Shown: positions 8,482-17,490, numbered from the stretch's first letter. The stretch is DNA of 64,000 nt from Streptomyces sp. RB17 (GCF_009604455.1 NZ_WEGL01000015.1:1-64000); one strand, 5' to 3'. Numbers and translations: made by a program. The notes: generated from the sequence alone by a model not told the origin.

Positions 8482-9177
8482 ATGAGAATCGGCGTACTGG
8501 GAACGGGCAACATGGCCGACGCGCTCGCCACCCACTGGGTGCGGGCCGGGCACCAGGTGACCATCGGGGGACGGGATGTACACAAGGCGGAGCGGCTCGC
8601 GACGCGCATCGGAGGCTGCGTGAAGCCTGCCAGTCTGTGCGCGGCGGCCGAGTTCGGTCAGGAGGTGGTGTTGGCCGCCCTGCCCTTCGGGGCGGGAGTA
8701 GACGTGGCACGGGACCTGCACGCGGCCCTGGAGGGCAAGGTGCTGCTCGACTGCTCCAATCGGGTCGGGCCGGGCTTCCGGCTGCTGACGGAAGGGGGCC
8801 CCTCAGCCGCGCAGCAACTGGCTGCGGCGGCGCCGGGAGCCCACGTGGTCAAGGCTTTCAACCTCTGCCACGAGGACGTGTGGCGCATGCAGCCGCCCGT
8901 CTTCGATGGGCGACCACTGGCCGTGCCGGTCTGCGGGGACGACGAGACGGCCCTCGCGCGTGTAGGCGAGTTGGTGCAGGACGTGGGCTGCGAACCCGTG
9001 GCTGACGGCGGTCTCGAACGTGCGGGACTCCTGGAAGCGACCGCCGCGCTGTTCATCGCCCTGTGGGTCGGCGAGGGAGCAGATGCGCAGGCAATCGCAC
9101 CTCCGCTGGCCTATCCAGCCGGACCGAGCTACCAGGAAGCGGAAGGCGGCACGGGGGCTTTCCGTTGGGAGTACTAA
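8482..9177 (+). CDS. F420/NADP-type oxidoreductase (Rossmann, NADPH-binding)
   Basis: A 231-residue protein with an N-terminal dinucleotide fold MRIGVLGTGNMADALATHW (GxGxMA), GGRDVHKAERLA for cofactor phosphate contact and VVKAFNLCHEDV in the centre. This is the layout of the NADP oxidoreductase coenzyme F420-dependent family (pfam F420_oxidored) and its NADPH-reductase relatives. The physiological electron partner is not known. ATG 8482 overlaps a GTG at 8479; the GGAGAGGGA site before it fits either. Divergent from the HxlR gene, which is its probable regulator. The C-terminal end converges with the SnoaL-like gene. Confidence 0.75.
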   Translation: MRIGVLGTGNMADALATHWVRAGHQVTIGGRDVHKAERLATRIGGCVKPASLCAAAEFGQEVVLAALPFGAGVDVARDLHAALEGKVLLDCSNRVGPGFRLLTEGGPSAAQQLAAAAPGAHVVKAFNLCHEDVWRMQPPVFDGRPLAVPVCGDDETALARVGELVQDVGCEPVADGGLERAGLLEATAALFIALWVGEGADAQAIAPPLAYPAGPSYQEAEGGTGAFRWEY

Positions 9178-9570
9178 GGCGTTGTGCAGCGTCAGGGTGA
9201 GCTCGGCGATCCGCCACCCACCGTCGGACCGTCGCAGGCTGAACGTGTAGAGCCCGGTCGAGGTCATCTGGATGCTTTCGCCGGTGTTCCTCGTCTGCAG
9301 CAGATAGGCCCGTATCTCAGCGGTGGCGGCGTCCGTGGTCGCGACCACGACATTGCTCAGGTGGTGCCGCACCCTCCCGGTCTGGGCCGTGTGCCCGTCA
9401 CGGATGATGTCGAGCACCGCCGTGCGTCCGGCGACCGGGCCGAACACTCCTTGTCCGGGCATCGTGAAGGTCCAGGTGGTGTCCTCGGTCAGGACCGCTT
9501 CCGGCTGGGGCATATTCAGCTCGTCCAAGGCATGTGCGTAGTTCGCCACCGCCTGGAGTTCGGCGATCAC
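8803..9570 (-). CDS. SnoaL-like (NTF2 fold) protein with run-on C-terminus
   Basis: The first 130 or so residues are a compact SnoaL/NTF2-like unit: AVANYAHALDELNMPQ, TWTFTMPGQGVFGPVAGRTA, a central VRHHLSNVVV strand and the terminal strand GGWRIAELTLTL. Such proteins are small cyclases, isomerases or binding modules. The GTG at 9568-9570 overlaps the TGA of the quinone oxidoreductase (GTGA), so translation is coupled. After residue 130, at about 9180, where the fold should end, the frame has no stop and runs 125 codons antisense through the convergent oxidoreductase gene to 8803. The tail looks non-native; the original 3' end was probably replaced. Confidence 0.6.
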   Translation of the reverse strand: MIAELQAVANYAHALDELNMPQPEAVLTEDTTWTFTMPGQGVFGPVAGRTAVLDIIRDGHTAQTGRVRHHLSNVVVATTDAATAEIRAYLLQTRNTGESIQMTSTGLYTFSLRRSDGGWRIAELTLTLHNALVLPTESPRAAFRFLVARSGWIGQRRCDCLRICSLADPQGDEQRGGRFQESRTFETAVSHGFAAHVLHQLAYTREGRLVVPADRHGQWSPIEDGRLHAPHVLVAEVESLDHVGSRRRRSQLLRG

Positions 9571-10565
9571 GAGACCACCGTCAGCACGATCTTGCCTTGG
9601 ATGTGGCCTTGCGCGGCTCGCGTGTGTGCGCTGACCGCTTCGCGCAGCGGGTAGGTGCTGTCCACCCCGACCTGGAGCTTGCCCTCGTCGAACAGGCGCC
9701 CGATCTCGGCGAGCTGGGGGCCGTTGGAACGCACCTGAATGTTCGAGACTGTGATGCCCAAACGCGCCGTCTCTTCCGGGTCGTACTGGGCAAAGAACAC
9801 CGGAAGCATGGTGCCTCCGCGTTTGAGCACGGTCAGGAAGCGTGAGCTGTCCGGGCCACCGACGGTGTCGATCACCAGGTCGACGCCGCTGGCCACGTCC
9901 GCGGCCTGCGTCGTGGTGTAGTCGATGAACTCGTCGGCGCCGAGCTTGCGCAGGAACTGCTCGTGCCGGCCCGAGGCCACCGCGATGACGTGTGCGCCCT
10001 TCCATTTCGCCAGCTGCACCGCGAAGTGGCCCACTCCGCCGGCGGCCCCGTTGACCAGCACGGTCATCCCTGGCGTGATCGGCACCGGCTGGTGCACCTG
10101 GCCTGTGAAAGGAGACGGCACGTCGTGGCCGAGATCAATCAGGTACTGCCAGGCCGTAAGCACGGCCATCGGCCCCCCAGCCGCCTGCACGTGGTCGATA
10201 CCGGCTGGCTTGTGAGCCAAGTCAGAAGCAGGCGCGGTCACGTACTCGGCATACGTCCGGCCGTCGAATCCGGGGAACCGCAGCATGCCGAAGACCTCGT
10301 CACCGACGGCGAACCCCAGCACGTCCGCAGCGACCGCCTGGACCACGCCCGACATGTCCGTTCCAGGGATCAGGGGGAACTCCAGCGCCGGCCTCATCTC
10401 GGCCGGCATGACCTTCATCCCCTCACGCAGGTACCAGTCCGGCGGGTTGATGCCCGCTGCGCGCACCCGGACGAGCACCTCGCCCGGGCCGATCTCGGGA
10501 ACCGGCACCTCGTCATACTGCAAAACTTCCGGCCCGCCCGCTTCGTGGAACTGGATCGCCTTCAT
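9567..10565 (-). CDS. Quinone oxidoreductase-like MDR protein (zinc-free ADH family)
   Basis: A 332-residue medium-chain reductase. Residues 1-150 form the GroES-like domain (MKAIQFHEAGGPEVLQYDEV, IPGTDMSGVV), and VLVNGAAGGVGHFAVQLAK is the NADPH-binding turn (AAGGVG). Zinc-binding Cys/His residues of alcohol dehydrogenases are absent, as in quinone reductases. It probably reduces quinones or enones with NADPH. Its stop overlaps the start of the SnoaL-like gene by four bases, so both form an operon. The LysR gene starts 122 bases away in the opposite direction and is its likely regulator. Confidence 0.85.
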   Translation of the reverse strand: MKAIQFHEAGGPEVLQYDEVPVPEIGPGEVLVRVRAAGINPPDWYLREGMKVMPAEMRPALEFPLIPGTDMSGVVQAVAADVLGFAVGDEVFGMLRFPGFDGRTYAEYVTAPASDLAHKPAGIDHVQAAGGPMAVLTAWQYLIDLGHDVPSPFTGQVHQPVPITPGMTVLVNGAAGGVGHFAVQLAKWKGAHVIAVASGRHEQFLRKLGADEFIDYTTTQAADVASGVDLVIDTVGGPDSSRFLTVLKRGGTMLPVFFAQYDPEETARLGITVSNIQVRSNGPQLAEIGRLFDEGKLQVGVDSTYPLREAVSAHTRAAQGHIQGKIVLTVVS

Positions 10566-10687
10566 CGCGCCTGTCGCTTTCTCGGGGAAACGTTGCTCCT
10601 TCAGTCAAGGCCCAGGACGGCATGGCCGTCCAAGACCGGTTCGGCAACCTGATCATTCCGAAACGGCATGACGCGTACGCTGGAAGG

Positions 10688-11563
10688 GTGAACGATCTCG
10701 GACAGGACCTGGAACTGCGGCTGGTGCGCTACTTCACCGTGGTGGCGGCGCACCAGCACTTCGGCCGGGCCGCCGCCGACTTGCACGTGGCCCAGCCGGC
10801 GCTGAGCCGCCAGATCCAACGGCTCGAGAAATATCTCGGCACACGATTGCTGGACCGAACCCCCCAGGGCACCCGACTCACTCCGGCCGGCCAGACGTTC
10901 CTCCCCCGGGCCCAAGCCCTGCTGCAGGCCGCCCGCCAGGCCGAGTTGGCCGTGCGTGAACAAGCCCAGACCGAACGAATCGCCATCGGCTACGTTGAAG
11001 ACTTGGTGATCACTGCCGCCGTACGGGAACTGCGCCGCCGTTACCCGGACGCCGAGATCGCCAGCCGGCATCTGAGCTGCCGCGATGTCGGGGCGCTGTC
11101 CGACAAGCGCGTCGACGCCCTGATCGCGCGGGCCCCGCTGCCGCTCGCCGACGACGACGTGTTCACCACCCCGCTGTACGAGGAGCCCCGTATGCTCGTG
11201 GTGCCGCGCGGCCATCCCTTGGCCGACCATGCATCGGTGACCGCGGAAGAGCTGGCCGGTGAAGAGGCGGCGCCGTGCGCGTTCGAGACCGCAGACTGGA
11301 CTTCCTACCGGATCCTCGGGGCTGGTGTGCCGCCGATCGAGAGCTACGAGGACAAGCTCGAACTCGTCGCGAGTGGCGAGGCGATCGCCGTGCTACCAGT
11401 CGGCGATCGGCGTAGCTCACTGCGTCCCAACCTCCTGACCGTCCCGATCGAGGGCGCTCCGCCCAGCCAGGTCGTCCTGGTCAGCCGCAAGGGCGACCCG
11501 AATCCGATGATCAGGAATCTCCGGCTGGCGGCCAAGGCCGTCCTGACCACCCCGGCAGCTTGA
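10688..11563 (+). CDS. LysR-family transcriptional regulator
   Basis: A 291-residue LysR protein. The N-terminal helix-turn-helix LVRYFTVVAAHQHFGRAAADLHVAQPALSRQIQRLE is typical (about residues 10-45), followed by the linker helix and a periplasmic-binding-type effector domain (LLDRTPQGTRLTPAG onward). GTG 10688 is chosen so that the helix-turn-helix starts at the usual position; an upstream ATG would add 22 unlike residues. Divergent to the MDR/SnoaL operon, which it probably controls in response to an electrophile or quinone; that role is inferred from gene order. Confidence 0.85.
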   Translation: MNDLGQDLELRLVRYFTVVAAHQHFGRAAADLHVAQPALSRQIQRLEKYLGTRLLDRTPQGTRLTPAGQTFLPRAQALLQAARQAELAVREQAQTERIAIGYVEDLVITAAVRELRRRYPDAEIASRHLSCRDVGALSDKRVDALIARAPLPLADDDVFTTPLYEEPRMLVVPRGHPLADHASVTAEELAGEEAAPCAFETADWTSYRILGAGVPPIESYEDKLELVASGEAIAVLPVGDRRSSLRPNLLTVPIEGAPPSQVVLVSRKGDPNPMIRNLRLAAKAVLTTPAA

Positions 11564-11892
11564 CCGGAACCAGCCGACCTGCTTGGCGCTGAACTACAGC
11601 AAGCAGTGCTCACGCGCACCGTGTTCGTCGCGTATCTGACGCATCGCTCGAGTTAGGCCGTTCGACCGGTGGAGAGGCGATATTCCAGGAGTGCGCTATT
11701 CGGACGCCAGGGGCGGTCGCCGTTGCGTACGGGCAGCGTCCGGTGGATGTGATCAGCGACCCGTGCAGCGTGGACGGGTGGGATGGCGAGGGCGGGGCGT
11801 GCGTCGGCGTCTCACGGCACGTCCGTAGCGCGCGGGGCGGGCCCGTAACTGACGGGCCCGGACGGCATGGGTATCGCCCTCCTGCTAGAGCA
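11564..11892. other. Intergenic stretch without recognisable gene
   Basis: About 330 bases between the LysR stop and the hydrolase stop. Short frames only; a GC-rich inverted piece near 11835-11860 (GGGCCCGTAACTGACGGGCCC) may serve as a shared terminator for the converging genes. Confidence 0.45.
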
Positions 11893-12792
11893 CTAACGGC
11901 CGCTGAAGAAGTCGGTGAGGGCGGCGGCGACGGCCTCGGGCTGCTCCTCGGGGATGTAGTGACCGGCGTCGGGCACGATGACGCCGGTCACGTTCTCGGC
12001 CCACGGGCTGATGGAGGCCGCCATATCCGGGATCGAGCCGTGGCTGCTGGAGATTCCGAGGACGGGCGCGGTCAGTCGCCGTTGCTCGAGTGCCGCGCGG
12101 TTCTTGCGCGCGGACTCGGCGGCGTCGCGGTAGTAGGCGAGGCCGGCGCGCAGGCCGCCATCGACGGCGAGGGCCGCGCCGTAGTGGTCGAGCTCTGCTT
12201 CCTCGAACGCGTCGGGCGCGAGGGACTTGGTCTTCAGGAACCAGCTGATGTACTCCCGCTCGCGGCCGGCTATCAGCGTCTCGGGAAGATCGGGCACCAC
12301 GTGGAACGCGAAGTGCCAGGTCTTGAACGCCAGAGTCGGGTCGAGAGGGATCGCTTCCGGCATGGTGATACCGGGAATTCCGGCGTCGAGCAGCGCGACC
12401 CCGTGCAGTCGGCTCTCGTAGTTCAGGGCGAGGGAGAAGGCGACCCAGGCGCCGATGTCGTGCCCGGCGAGCCAGTAGTCCCGCACGCCGAGAGCGTTCA
12501 CGGCGGCCTGGATGTGCACGGCGACCGTGTGCGTGTCGTAGCTGAGCTCCGGATGCTCGGAATTGCCTTGGCCCGGCCGGTCGATCGCTATGACCCGGAA
12601 CCGATCGGCGAGAGCAGGCATGACCTTTCGCCAGGCCCACCACGTCTGCGGGAACCCGGTGAGCAGGACGACGGCCGGTCCGTCCGGCCGACCGCCTTCG
12701 ACGGCGTGCAGGCGGACGCCGTCGGCGTCGACCCAGCGGTGCGTGAATCCGGCCAGGTCATGCAGGGGCAGGGCGGGGACGGGGTTGGTCAT
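11893..12792 (-). CDS. Alpha/beta-hydrolase, epoxide-hydrolase-like
   Basis: A 299-residue hydrolase with the alpha/beta fold. The nucleophile elbow is GHDIGAW with Asp112, which is the residue used by epoxide hydrolases and haloalkane dehalogenases rather than Ser. The oxyanion region reads TGFPQTWWAW and the catalytic His is H278 in DAGHYIPEEQP. A cap domain lies between about residues 135 and 215. The protein has no signal peptide and is cytoplasmic. It is divergent from a TetR gene with a 22-bp palindrome in between, so it is likely induced when the TetR ligand (perhaps its own substrate) appears. Close relatives act on organic epoxides. Confidence 0.8.
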   Translation of the reverse strand: MTNPVPALPLHDLAGFTHRWVDADGVRLHAVEGGRPDGPAVVLLTGFPQTWWAWRKVMPALADRFRVIAIDRPGQGNSEHPELSYDTHTVAVHIQAAVNALGVRDYWLAGHDIGAWVAFSLALNYESRLHGVALLDAGIPGITMPEAIPLDPTLAFKTWHFAFHVVPDLPETLIAGREREYISWFLKTKSLAPDAFEEAELDHYGAALAVDGGLRAGLAYYRDAAESARKNRAALEQRRLTAPVLGISSSHGSIPDMAASISPWAENVTGVIVPDAGHYIPEEQPEAVAAALTDFFSGR

Positions 12793-12839
12793 GGGAATCC
12801 TCCATCGAGGCGGGTGGACCGTGATTCGACGCTAGCACG

Positions 12840-12861
12840 TCTTGAACTGATCAGTCCAAGA
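12840..12861. promoter_or_regulatory. TetR operator between hydrolase and regulator
   Basis: A 22-bp near-perfect palindrome with half-sites TCTTGAACTGA and TCAGTCCAAGA (one mismatched pair) lies 7 bases before the TetR ATG and 48 bases before the hydrolase ATG. Size and position are typical for a TetR-family operator controlling both genes. Confidence 0.75.
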
Positions 12862-12868
12862 TGGGAGG

Positions 12869-13468
12869 ATGGGCCGCATGGCAGGCAAGAAGCAGTTCGA
12901 CATGGACACGGTGCTCGACGCCGCGATGATCCAGTTCTGGCGCTCCGGCTACGCCGACACCTCGCTCGACGACCTGTCCCGGGCGACCGGCCTGAACCGC
13001 AGCTCGATCTACTCCTCGCTCGGCGACAAGGACGCGCTCTTCCTTCGCTGCCTGGATCGCTACGCCACGCGCTACGGCGATAAGTTCGACGCCGCCCTCT
13101 CGTGCGCGGCCGAGGACCCCGTCGCCGCCGTCCGTGCGTTCTTCGATGTCACCCTGGGGCGCATCGCCGACCCGGCCGTGCCCGACGGATGCCTGATGGC
13201 CCAGTCGGTCATGGCGAGTCCGGCGCTGAGCCCGAGCGTCGCAGAGCATGTCAAAGAGTTGTTCGGCCTACAGCGCCCGCGCCTGCGCACCGCGCTGAAG
13301 GCCGGCGGAATGTCCGACGAGAACGCCGAGGACTTCGCCGTACACGTAGCGGCCGTGAACCAGTCTCTCGCGGTGATGGGTAGGGCCGGGTCGAGCCCGG
13401 AGCAACTCCGGGCGATCGTCGGTGTGACCGTCGACGCGCTCGCGTGGGCGCTGAGACCGGTCGGATAG
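12869..13468 (+). CDS. TetR-family regulator
   Basis: A 199-residue repressor. The DNA-binding domain is at residues 10-60 (VLDAAMIQFWRSGYADTS, DDLSRATGLNRSSIYSSLG with the recognition helix), followed by a C-terminal ligand domain of the AcrR/TetR_C type seen in regulators such as those beside oxidoreductases. Its start is ATG 12869 with GGGAGG nearby (ATG 12878 is an alternative). The operator overlaps its promoter, so it is autoregulated and represses the divergent hydrolase gene. Confidence 0.85.
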   Translation: MGRMAGKKQFDMDTVLDAAMIQFWRSGYADTSLDDLSRATGLNRSSIYSSLGDKDALFLRCLDRYATRYGDKFDAALSCAAEDPVAAVRAFFDVTLGRIADPAVPDGCLMAQSVMASPALSPSVAEHVKELFGLQRPRLRTALKAGGMSDENAEDFAVHVAAVNQSLAVMGRAGSSPEQLRAIVGVTVDALAWALRPVG

Positions 13469-13615
13469 CTGGCGTATCAAATTTCTGTCTGAGAGTCTAG
13501 GTGCTTCTCAATGAGCCGTGTGCAACATGAAGTTGCAGGTCACGGGTCTGGTGTGCGTTCGCTATCGGCATGCTCACGCTGGTCATGGGCGGATGGCCTC
13601 CGTGAAGATCGGCGG

Positions 13616-14395
13616 TCAGCGGGCGACTTCGCGGTTCGTCAGGACGAGCAGGGCTCGTACCAGTGCAGTTGCCCATTTCGGGCCGGTTCGGAGCTTGCCG
13701 AGCACGCGCCAGTTCTTGAGGTGGGCGAAGCCGTGCTCGACCGGCGCCCGGACTGCGGCCAGCGCCTTGTTGGACAGCTTCTGACTTCGGGTCAGGGGTC
13801 GGTTGCGGGCGGCCTTGTAGCCGGTGATCACCTCCGGGTCGGCGTCCGGGCCGCTGTCGTCGAGGCCGACGAAGCCCAGGTCGGCGATCGCGCCGAGGCC
13901 GGCCGCGCGCAGCTGGGCGGTCAGTTTGTCATAGCGGCAGGCGGTGATCTCCGAGGTGCGTCCGGGCCGGACCGCGGAGACCCACACCAAGCGGCCCTTG
14001 TCGTCGGTGAGCGCGATCACGAGCAGGCCGTGGCATTTGTGCTTGCCGGAGTAGTTCTTCCGATTCTCGGCCCCGGTGCGCCGACGGGTGCGTATCAGGG
14101 AGCCGTCCAGCAGTACCACCCCGCCACCCGAACGGGTGATCTTCTTCAACGCGCGATCCAGGCGCGGGGCGCGGCCAGCGAGCAGGCCGACGACCTCCCG
14201 CACCCACCGGGTGACAGTGGTGCGGTGCACCCCGTTCCCGCCGGCCAGATCGCCGGGCCGCTGGTCACAGCGCAGCACAGCCAGCACGATGCCGGCGATC
14301 TTCCCCGCGGGCAAAGCCCGCCATCTCGACAGCGGCAGGCGGGCGGTGTAGATAAGACAGTCGGGGCCCTCGGCGTGAGAGTTGTTTTTCTTCAC
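13616..14395 (-). CDS. DDE transposase of the IS5-type element
   Basis: 259 residues from GTG 14395. An N-terminal helix-turn-helix (GVHRTTVTRWVREVVGLL) precedes the RNase-H-like core: VVLLDGSLIRT contains the first Asp, AIADLGFVGLDD the second and APVEHGFAHLKNWR the Glu. This is the DDE_Tnp_4/HARBI1-like domain of the IS5 group. It cuts the element out at the 43-bp ends and inserts it with a 3-bp duplication. The gene follows the accessory gene with a 64-base gap and lies entirely within the repeats. Confidence 0.85.
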   Translation of the reverse strand: MKKNNSHAEGPDCLIYTARLPLSRWRALPAGKIAGIVLAVLRCDQRPGDLAGGNGVHRTTVTRWVREVVGLLAGRAPRLDRALKKITRSGGGVVLLDGSLIRTRRRTGAENRKNYSGKHKCHGLLVIALTDDKGRLVWVSAVRPGRTSEITACRYDKLTAQLRAAGLGAIADLGFVGLDDSGPDADPEVITGYKAARNRPLTRSQKLSNKALAAVRAPVEHGFAHLKNWRVLGKLRTGPKWATALVRALLVLTNREVAR

Positions 14396-14459
14396 ACCAA
14401 ACTCAACTGCCGCCGAGAACCCTTCAGTTACGCGGTTGCGGCATTTTCCACCAACTCGG

Positions 14460-14915
14460 CTACAGGCGTGCGGTGAACTTCCCGTCAGGGCGCTTGTGCA
14501 GCCAGCCGCGGTCTGCGAGCTTGACCAGCTTCGCCCGCAGCGGCTCCGGCTTCCCGCGCACCTCCACCTCAAGGCCCAACTCCTCGCCCACCGCCCGCAC
14601 CTGCACCGGACCGTCGGCGGCCCGCACGATCGACAAGATCCGCCGATAGTCACCGGGCAGCGCGGTCTCGTCCGGGCTGTCGCGGCGGTGCGGGACCAAG
14701 AGCACCGCACGCCCGCCGACCTGCGCCGACGTCGGAGCGCCGGCAGCCCGCTCCCCAGCGATCCGCTCGCTCATCCGCGCCAGGCCCCGTTCGGCGACCG
14801 CGAGTTCGTCCCGCTCGGCCCGCACCTGGTCCAACTGCTTGACCAGCTGTTGTTCCAGCCCGTCCAGTTCCGCGCGGCGCGCGGCGATCCGATCCAGCAC
14901 CTCGGGATCCACCAT
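14460..14915 (-). CDS. IS accessory protein, coiled coil plus winged helix
   Basis: 151 residues from ATG 14915. Residues 1-55 form a coiled coil (ARRAELDGLEQQLVKQLDQV and following heptads). Residues 85-151 look like a winged helix: DYRRILSIVRAADGPVQVRAV then RAKLVKLADRGWLHKRPDG. It lies upstream of the transposase in the same element and orientation. Similar small proteins next to Streptomyces IS transposases are usually unannotated; a DNA-binding dimer that helps recognise the ends or represses transposition is a fair inference. Confidence 0.6.
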   Translation of the reverse strand: MVDPEVLDRIAARRAELDGLEQQLVKQLDQVRAERDELAVAERGLARMSERIAGERAAGAPTSAQVGGRAVLLVPHRRDSPDETALPGDYRRILSIVRAADGPVQVRAVGEELGLEVEVRGKPEPLRAKLVKLADRGWLHKRPDGKFTARL

Positions 14916-15286
14916 GCCCGGGAGCGTAGGAGCCTCGCGGGCCGGAACGGACCAGAATCCGCGAAGACCTCCCTGCCCGACGATCTAACACGGCAGACTG
15001 CCGCGCGCGACCAGCACGAGCACCCGGGTACGGAATCACACCAGGCCCGTGACCTGCCACTTCATGTTGCACACGGCTCAATGGGGCTTCTTCAAAATCT
15101 TGCAGACGGTGAGGCATCCCCCGGTAGGGCTGATCTGCGTGCATGCCTCTGGTGGTGAGGAGGTCAGCCCTGGCCGGCGTAGCCTGCGGTGTTCTTGCCT
15201 GGGCAGTGGGCGTGCCGGCCCGTCGGCCGGCGCGCCGCCTCCGTCACCCGGGGGAGGGAGGGGTGGTGACGGGTCCCGGTGTGGCT

Positions 15287-17137
15287 TCAGGGGGTCTCGT
15301 GGACCACCATCGCCGAGCCGCCGCCGCGGCGATTGGGCTCGGCCACCGCGGTCACCTTGCCGTTGGGGCCGAACTCCAGTGCCGCGACCGCACCGATTTC
15401 GGGCGATGGTGTGAAGGCTTGCGGGGCCAGGACGAAGCTCTCGCCGAGGACTTCAAGTGCTTTGCGCTGGGGCGAGTTGAGAAAGGCCGGTTCGGCCTCG
15501 GTCGTGGTGCGGTTGCGCTGGGAGATACGGGGTGCCGCGACCGCGTCCGGCAGGGACATCCCCAGGTCGAGTCGGTTGAGGAGGGTTTGCAGGACGGTGG
15601 TGATGATGGTGGCGCCGCCCGGCGAGCCGACCGCGATCAGCGGCTTGCCGTCGCGGATCACGATCGTCGGCGACATGCTGCTGCGCGGCCGCTTGCCCGG
15701 GCCCGGCAGGTTCGGGTCGGGCACGCCCGTCTGCAGTGGTGTGAAGTCGAAGTCGGTGAGCTCGTTGTTGAGCAGGAACCCTCGGCCGGGCACGGTGATC
15801 GCCGAGCCGCCGGTCTGCTCGATGGTGAAGGTGTAGGAGACGATGTTGCCCCAGCGGTCGGAGGCCACCAGGTGGGTGGTCGACGGTCCCTCGTACGGCT
15901 CCTGGCTGCCTGTGCCCTGAGGGCTGCAGCTGGTGGGGTTGTACGGGTCACCCGGTGCGAGGGGGCTGGTCAGCGACGAGTCGGGCCGGATCAGGCAGGA
16001 GCGGCCCTTGGCGAACTCCTTGGCCAGCAGTTCCTGGGTCGGCACGTCGGAGAAGGCCGGGTCACCCACCCAGCGGTTGCGGTCCGCGAACGCGATCCGG
16101 CTGGCCTCCAGGTAGTCGTGCAGCGCCTGAACCTGGTCGGCGGGTGAGAGCTGGAAGTTCTCCAGAATGTTCAGCGCCTCACCGACCGTCGTACCGCCGG
16201 ACGAGGACGGCGCCATGGAGTACACGTCCAGGCCGTGGTACGTGGTGTGCGTCGGGTTCCGCAGGATCACCCGGTAGGCCGCAAGATCCGAGAGCCCCAT
16301 GAGCCCGGGGCGCACCGTCACTGTGGTGCCGTCGGCCACCGGCGGATTCTGGACGGTGCGCACCACGTCGCGTCCGAGGTCGCCGTGGTACATGGCGTCC
16401 ACACCCTCACGGGCCAGTTCCCGGTAGCTACGGGCCAGATCGGGGTTGCGAAAGCGGGAGCCGACGACCGGCAGCTCGCCGCCCGGGAGGAAGAGCTCGG
16501 TGGTCGAGGTGAAGTAGCGGAATCGCGCTTCGTTCATCGAGGTCTGGGCGCGGAACTGGTCGTTGACCACGAACCCGTCGTCCGCGAGGCGGATCGCCGT
16601 GCGCAGGGCTTCGGCCAGGTTGATGGTGCCCCACTCGTCAAGCACCTTCTGCCAGGTCGCCGGGGTGCCCGGAACGCCGACGGACAGACCAGAGTTGACA
16701 GCCTCGTCGAAGGGGATCGCCTTACCCGTGGACGGGTCGACGAACGAGTCGGACCGCATCCGGGCCGGCCCCGTCTCGCGGCCGTCGATGGTGTGCACCG
16801 TCTTCGTGCGGGCGCTGTAGTACACGAAGTAGCCGCCGCCTCCGATGCCGCACGAGTACGGCTCAACGACACCGAGTGCGGCAGCCGTGGCGATCGCCGC
16901 GTCCACCGCGTTGCCGCCGTGCCGCAGCACGTCGATACCGGCCCGCGAGGCGTACGGATTGACGCTGGCGACGGCGCCCCCGCTGCCGACGGCGACGGCT
17001 TGCTTCGCGGGCGGCAAAAGCCCTGACGACGCCTCGGGTTCCGCTGCCGCGGAGGAAGCGGCGGCGGCATGGGGGAGCAACAGCGGCACAGTAGGCAGTG
17101 CAGCGGCGGCTGCCACCAGGGTGCGGCGGGTGATCAT
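15287..17137 (-). CDS. ggt: Gamma-glutamyltransferase, Tat-exported
   Basis: A 616-residue GGT precursor that moves or hydrolyses the gamma-glutamyl group of glutathione and related peptides outside the cell. ATG 17137 follows CGGAGG. Residues 1-30 are a Tat signal (MITRRTLVAAAAALPTVP). Autocleavage should occur before Thr420 in PSTTHLVASD, giving the large and small subunits; the TTH triad is intact. GIGGGGYFVYY and SPGGATIITTVLQ are family glycine loops. The length is normal. It is transcribed alone on the minus strand, just beyond the IS5-type element, whose right end lies 208 bases after its stop. Confidence 0.9.
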   Translation of the reverse strand: MITRRTLVAAAAALPTVPLLLPHAAAASSAAAEPEASSGLLPPAKQAVAVGSGGAVASVNPYASRAGIDVLRHGGNAVDAAIATAAALGVVEPYSCGIGGGGYFVYYSARTKTVHTIDGRETGPARMRSDSFVDPSTGKAIPFDEAVNSGLSVGVPGTPATWQKVLDEWGTINLAEALRTAIRLADDGFVVNDQFRAQTSMNEARFRYFTSTTELFLPGGELPVVGSRFRNPDLARSYRELAREGVDAMYHGDLGRDVVRTVQNPPVADGTTVTVRPGLMGLSDLAAYRVILRNPTHTTYHGLDVYSMAPSSSGGTTVGEALNILENFQLSPADQVQALHDYLEASRIAFADRNRWVGDPAFSDVPTQELLAKEFAKGRSCLIRPDSSLTSPLAPGDPYNPTSCSPQGTGSQEPYEGPSTTHLVASDRWGNIVSYTFTIEQTGGSAITVPGRGFLLNNELTDFDFTPLQTGVPDPNLPGPGKRPRSSMSPTIVIRDGKPLIAVGSPGGATIITTVLQTLLNRLDLGMSLPDAVAAPRISQRNRTTTEAEPAFLNSPQRKALEVLGESFVLAPQAFTPSPEIGAVAALEFGPNGKVTAVAEPNRRGGGSAMVVHETP

Positions 17138-17490
17138 CGAACCTCCGATTGGCCCCTCCGGGGAAGAGAGGGGATCGCGACGGGGAGGTGGGGGGTGCCG
17201 GAAACCCTGGCAAACGGCCGTGATCAAGGCAACGCAATGAGGCGAGGTTTGCGGAAGACATGAGGTTACTCATGGGTAAACGCCATCAAAACGGCTGCGG
17301 TCCGTTGCTCCGGAGATGTGAAGCGAGGACACCTTGTGCGGACTGATCAAGGTTCCACGAGCCGTTAGCCGTCCCGGCGCGGGGGCGCTTCCACTGCTCC
17401 TGGCCGCTGTTCCCTGAAGCCTCAGCGTGGCGCCTCCAGCCGGCTCGGCCACTCGGCGTAGCCATCACGAAACCGCGGTGAGAACCAAGT
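17138..17490. other. Promoter-side region of ggt, no gene
   Basis: About 350 bases between the ggt start and the DUF6573 relic. It must hold the ggt promoter, but no confident -35/-10 pair stands out. A run of direct repeats was not seen. Confidence 0.4.

Larger units (their letters stand above)
13513..15079. mobile_element. Complete IS5-type element with 43-bp inverted repeats
   Basis: The 1567-bp element is bounded by inverted repeats at 13513-13555 and 15037-15079 that start GAGCCGTGTGCAACATGAAG and differ at two of 43 positions. The trinucleotide AAT directly flanks both ends (13510-13512 and 15080-15082), as expected for the target duplication of IS5-group elements. It carries two genes on the minus strand: an accessory protein first and the DDE transposase second. 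Nothing in it is visibly broken, so it may be mobile. Confidence 0.85.

Noticed and set aside
11743..13083. 446-codon plus frame over the hydrolase/TetR region
   Set aside because: Covers a palindromic operator and is antisense to a clear alpha/beta hydrolase.
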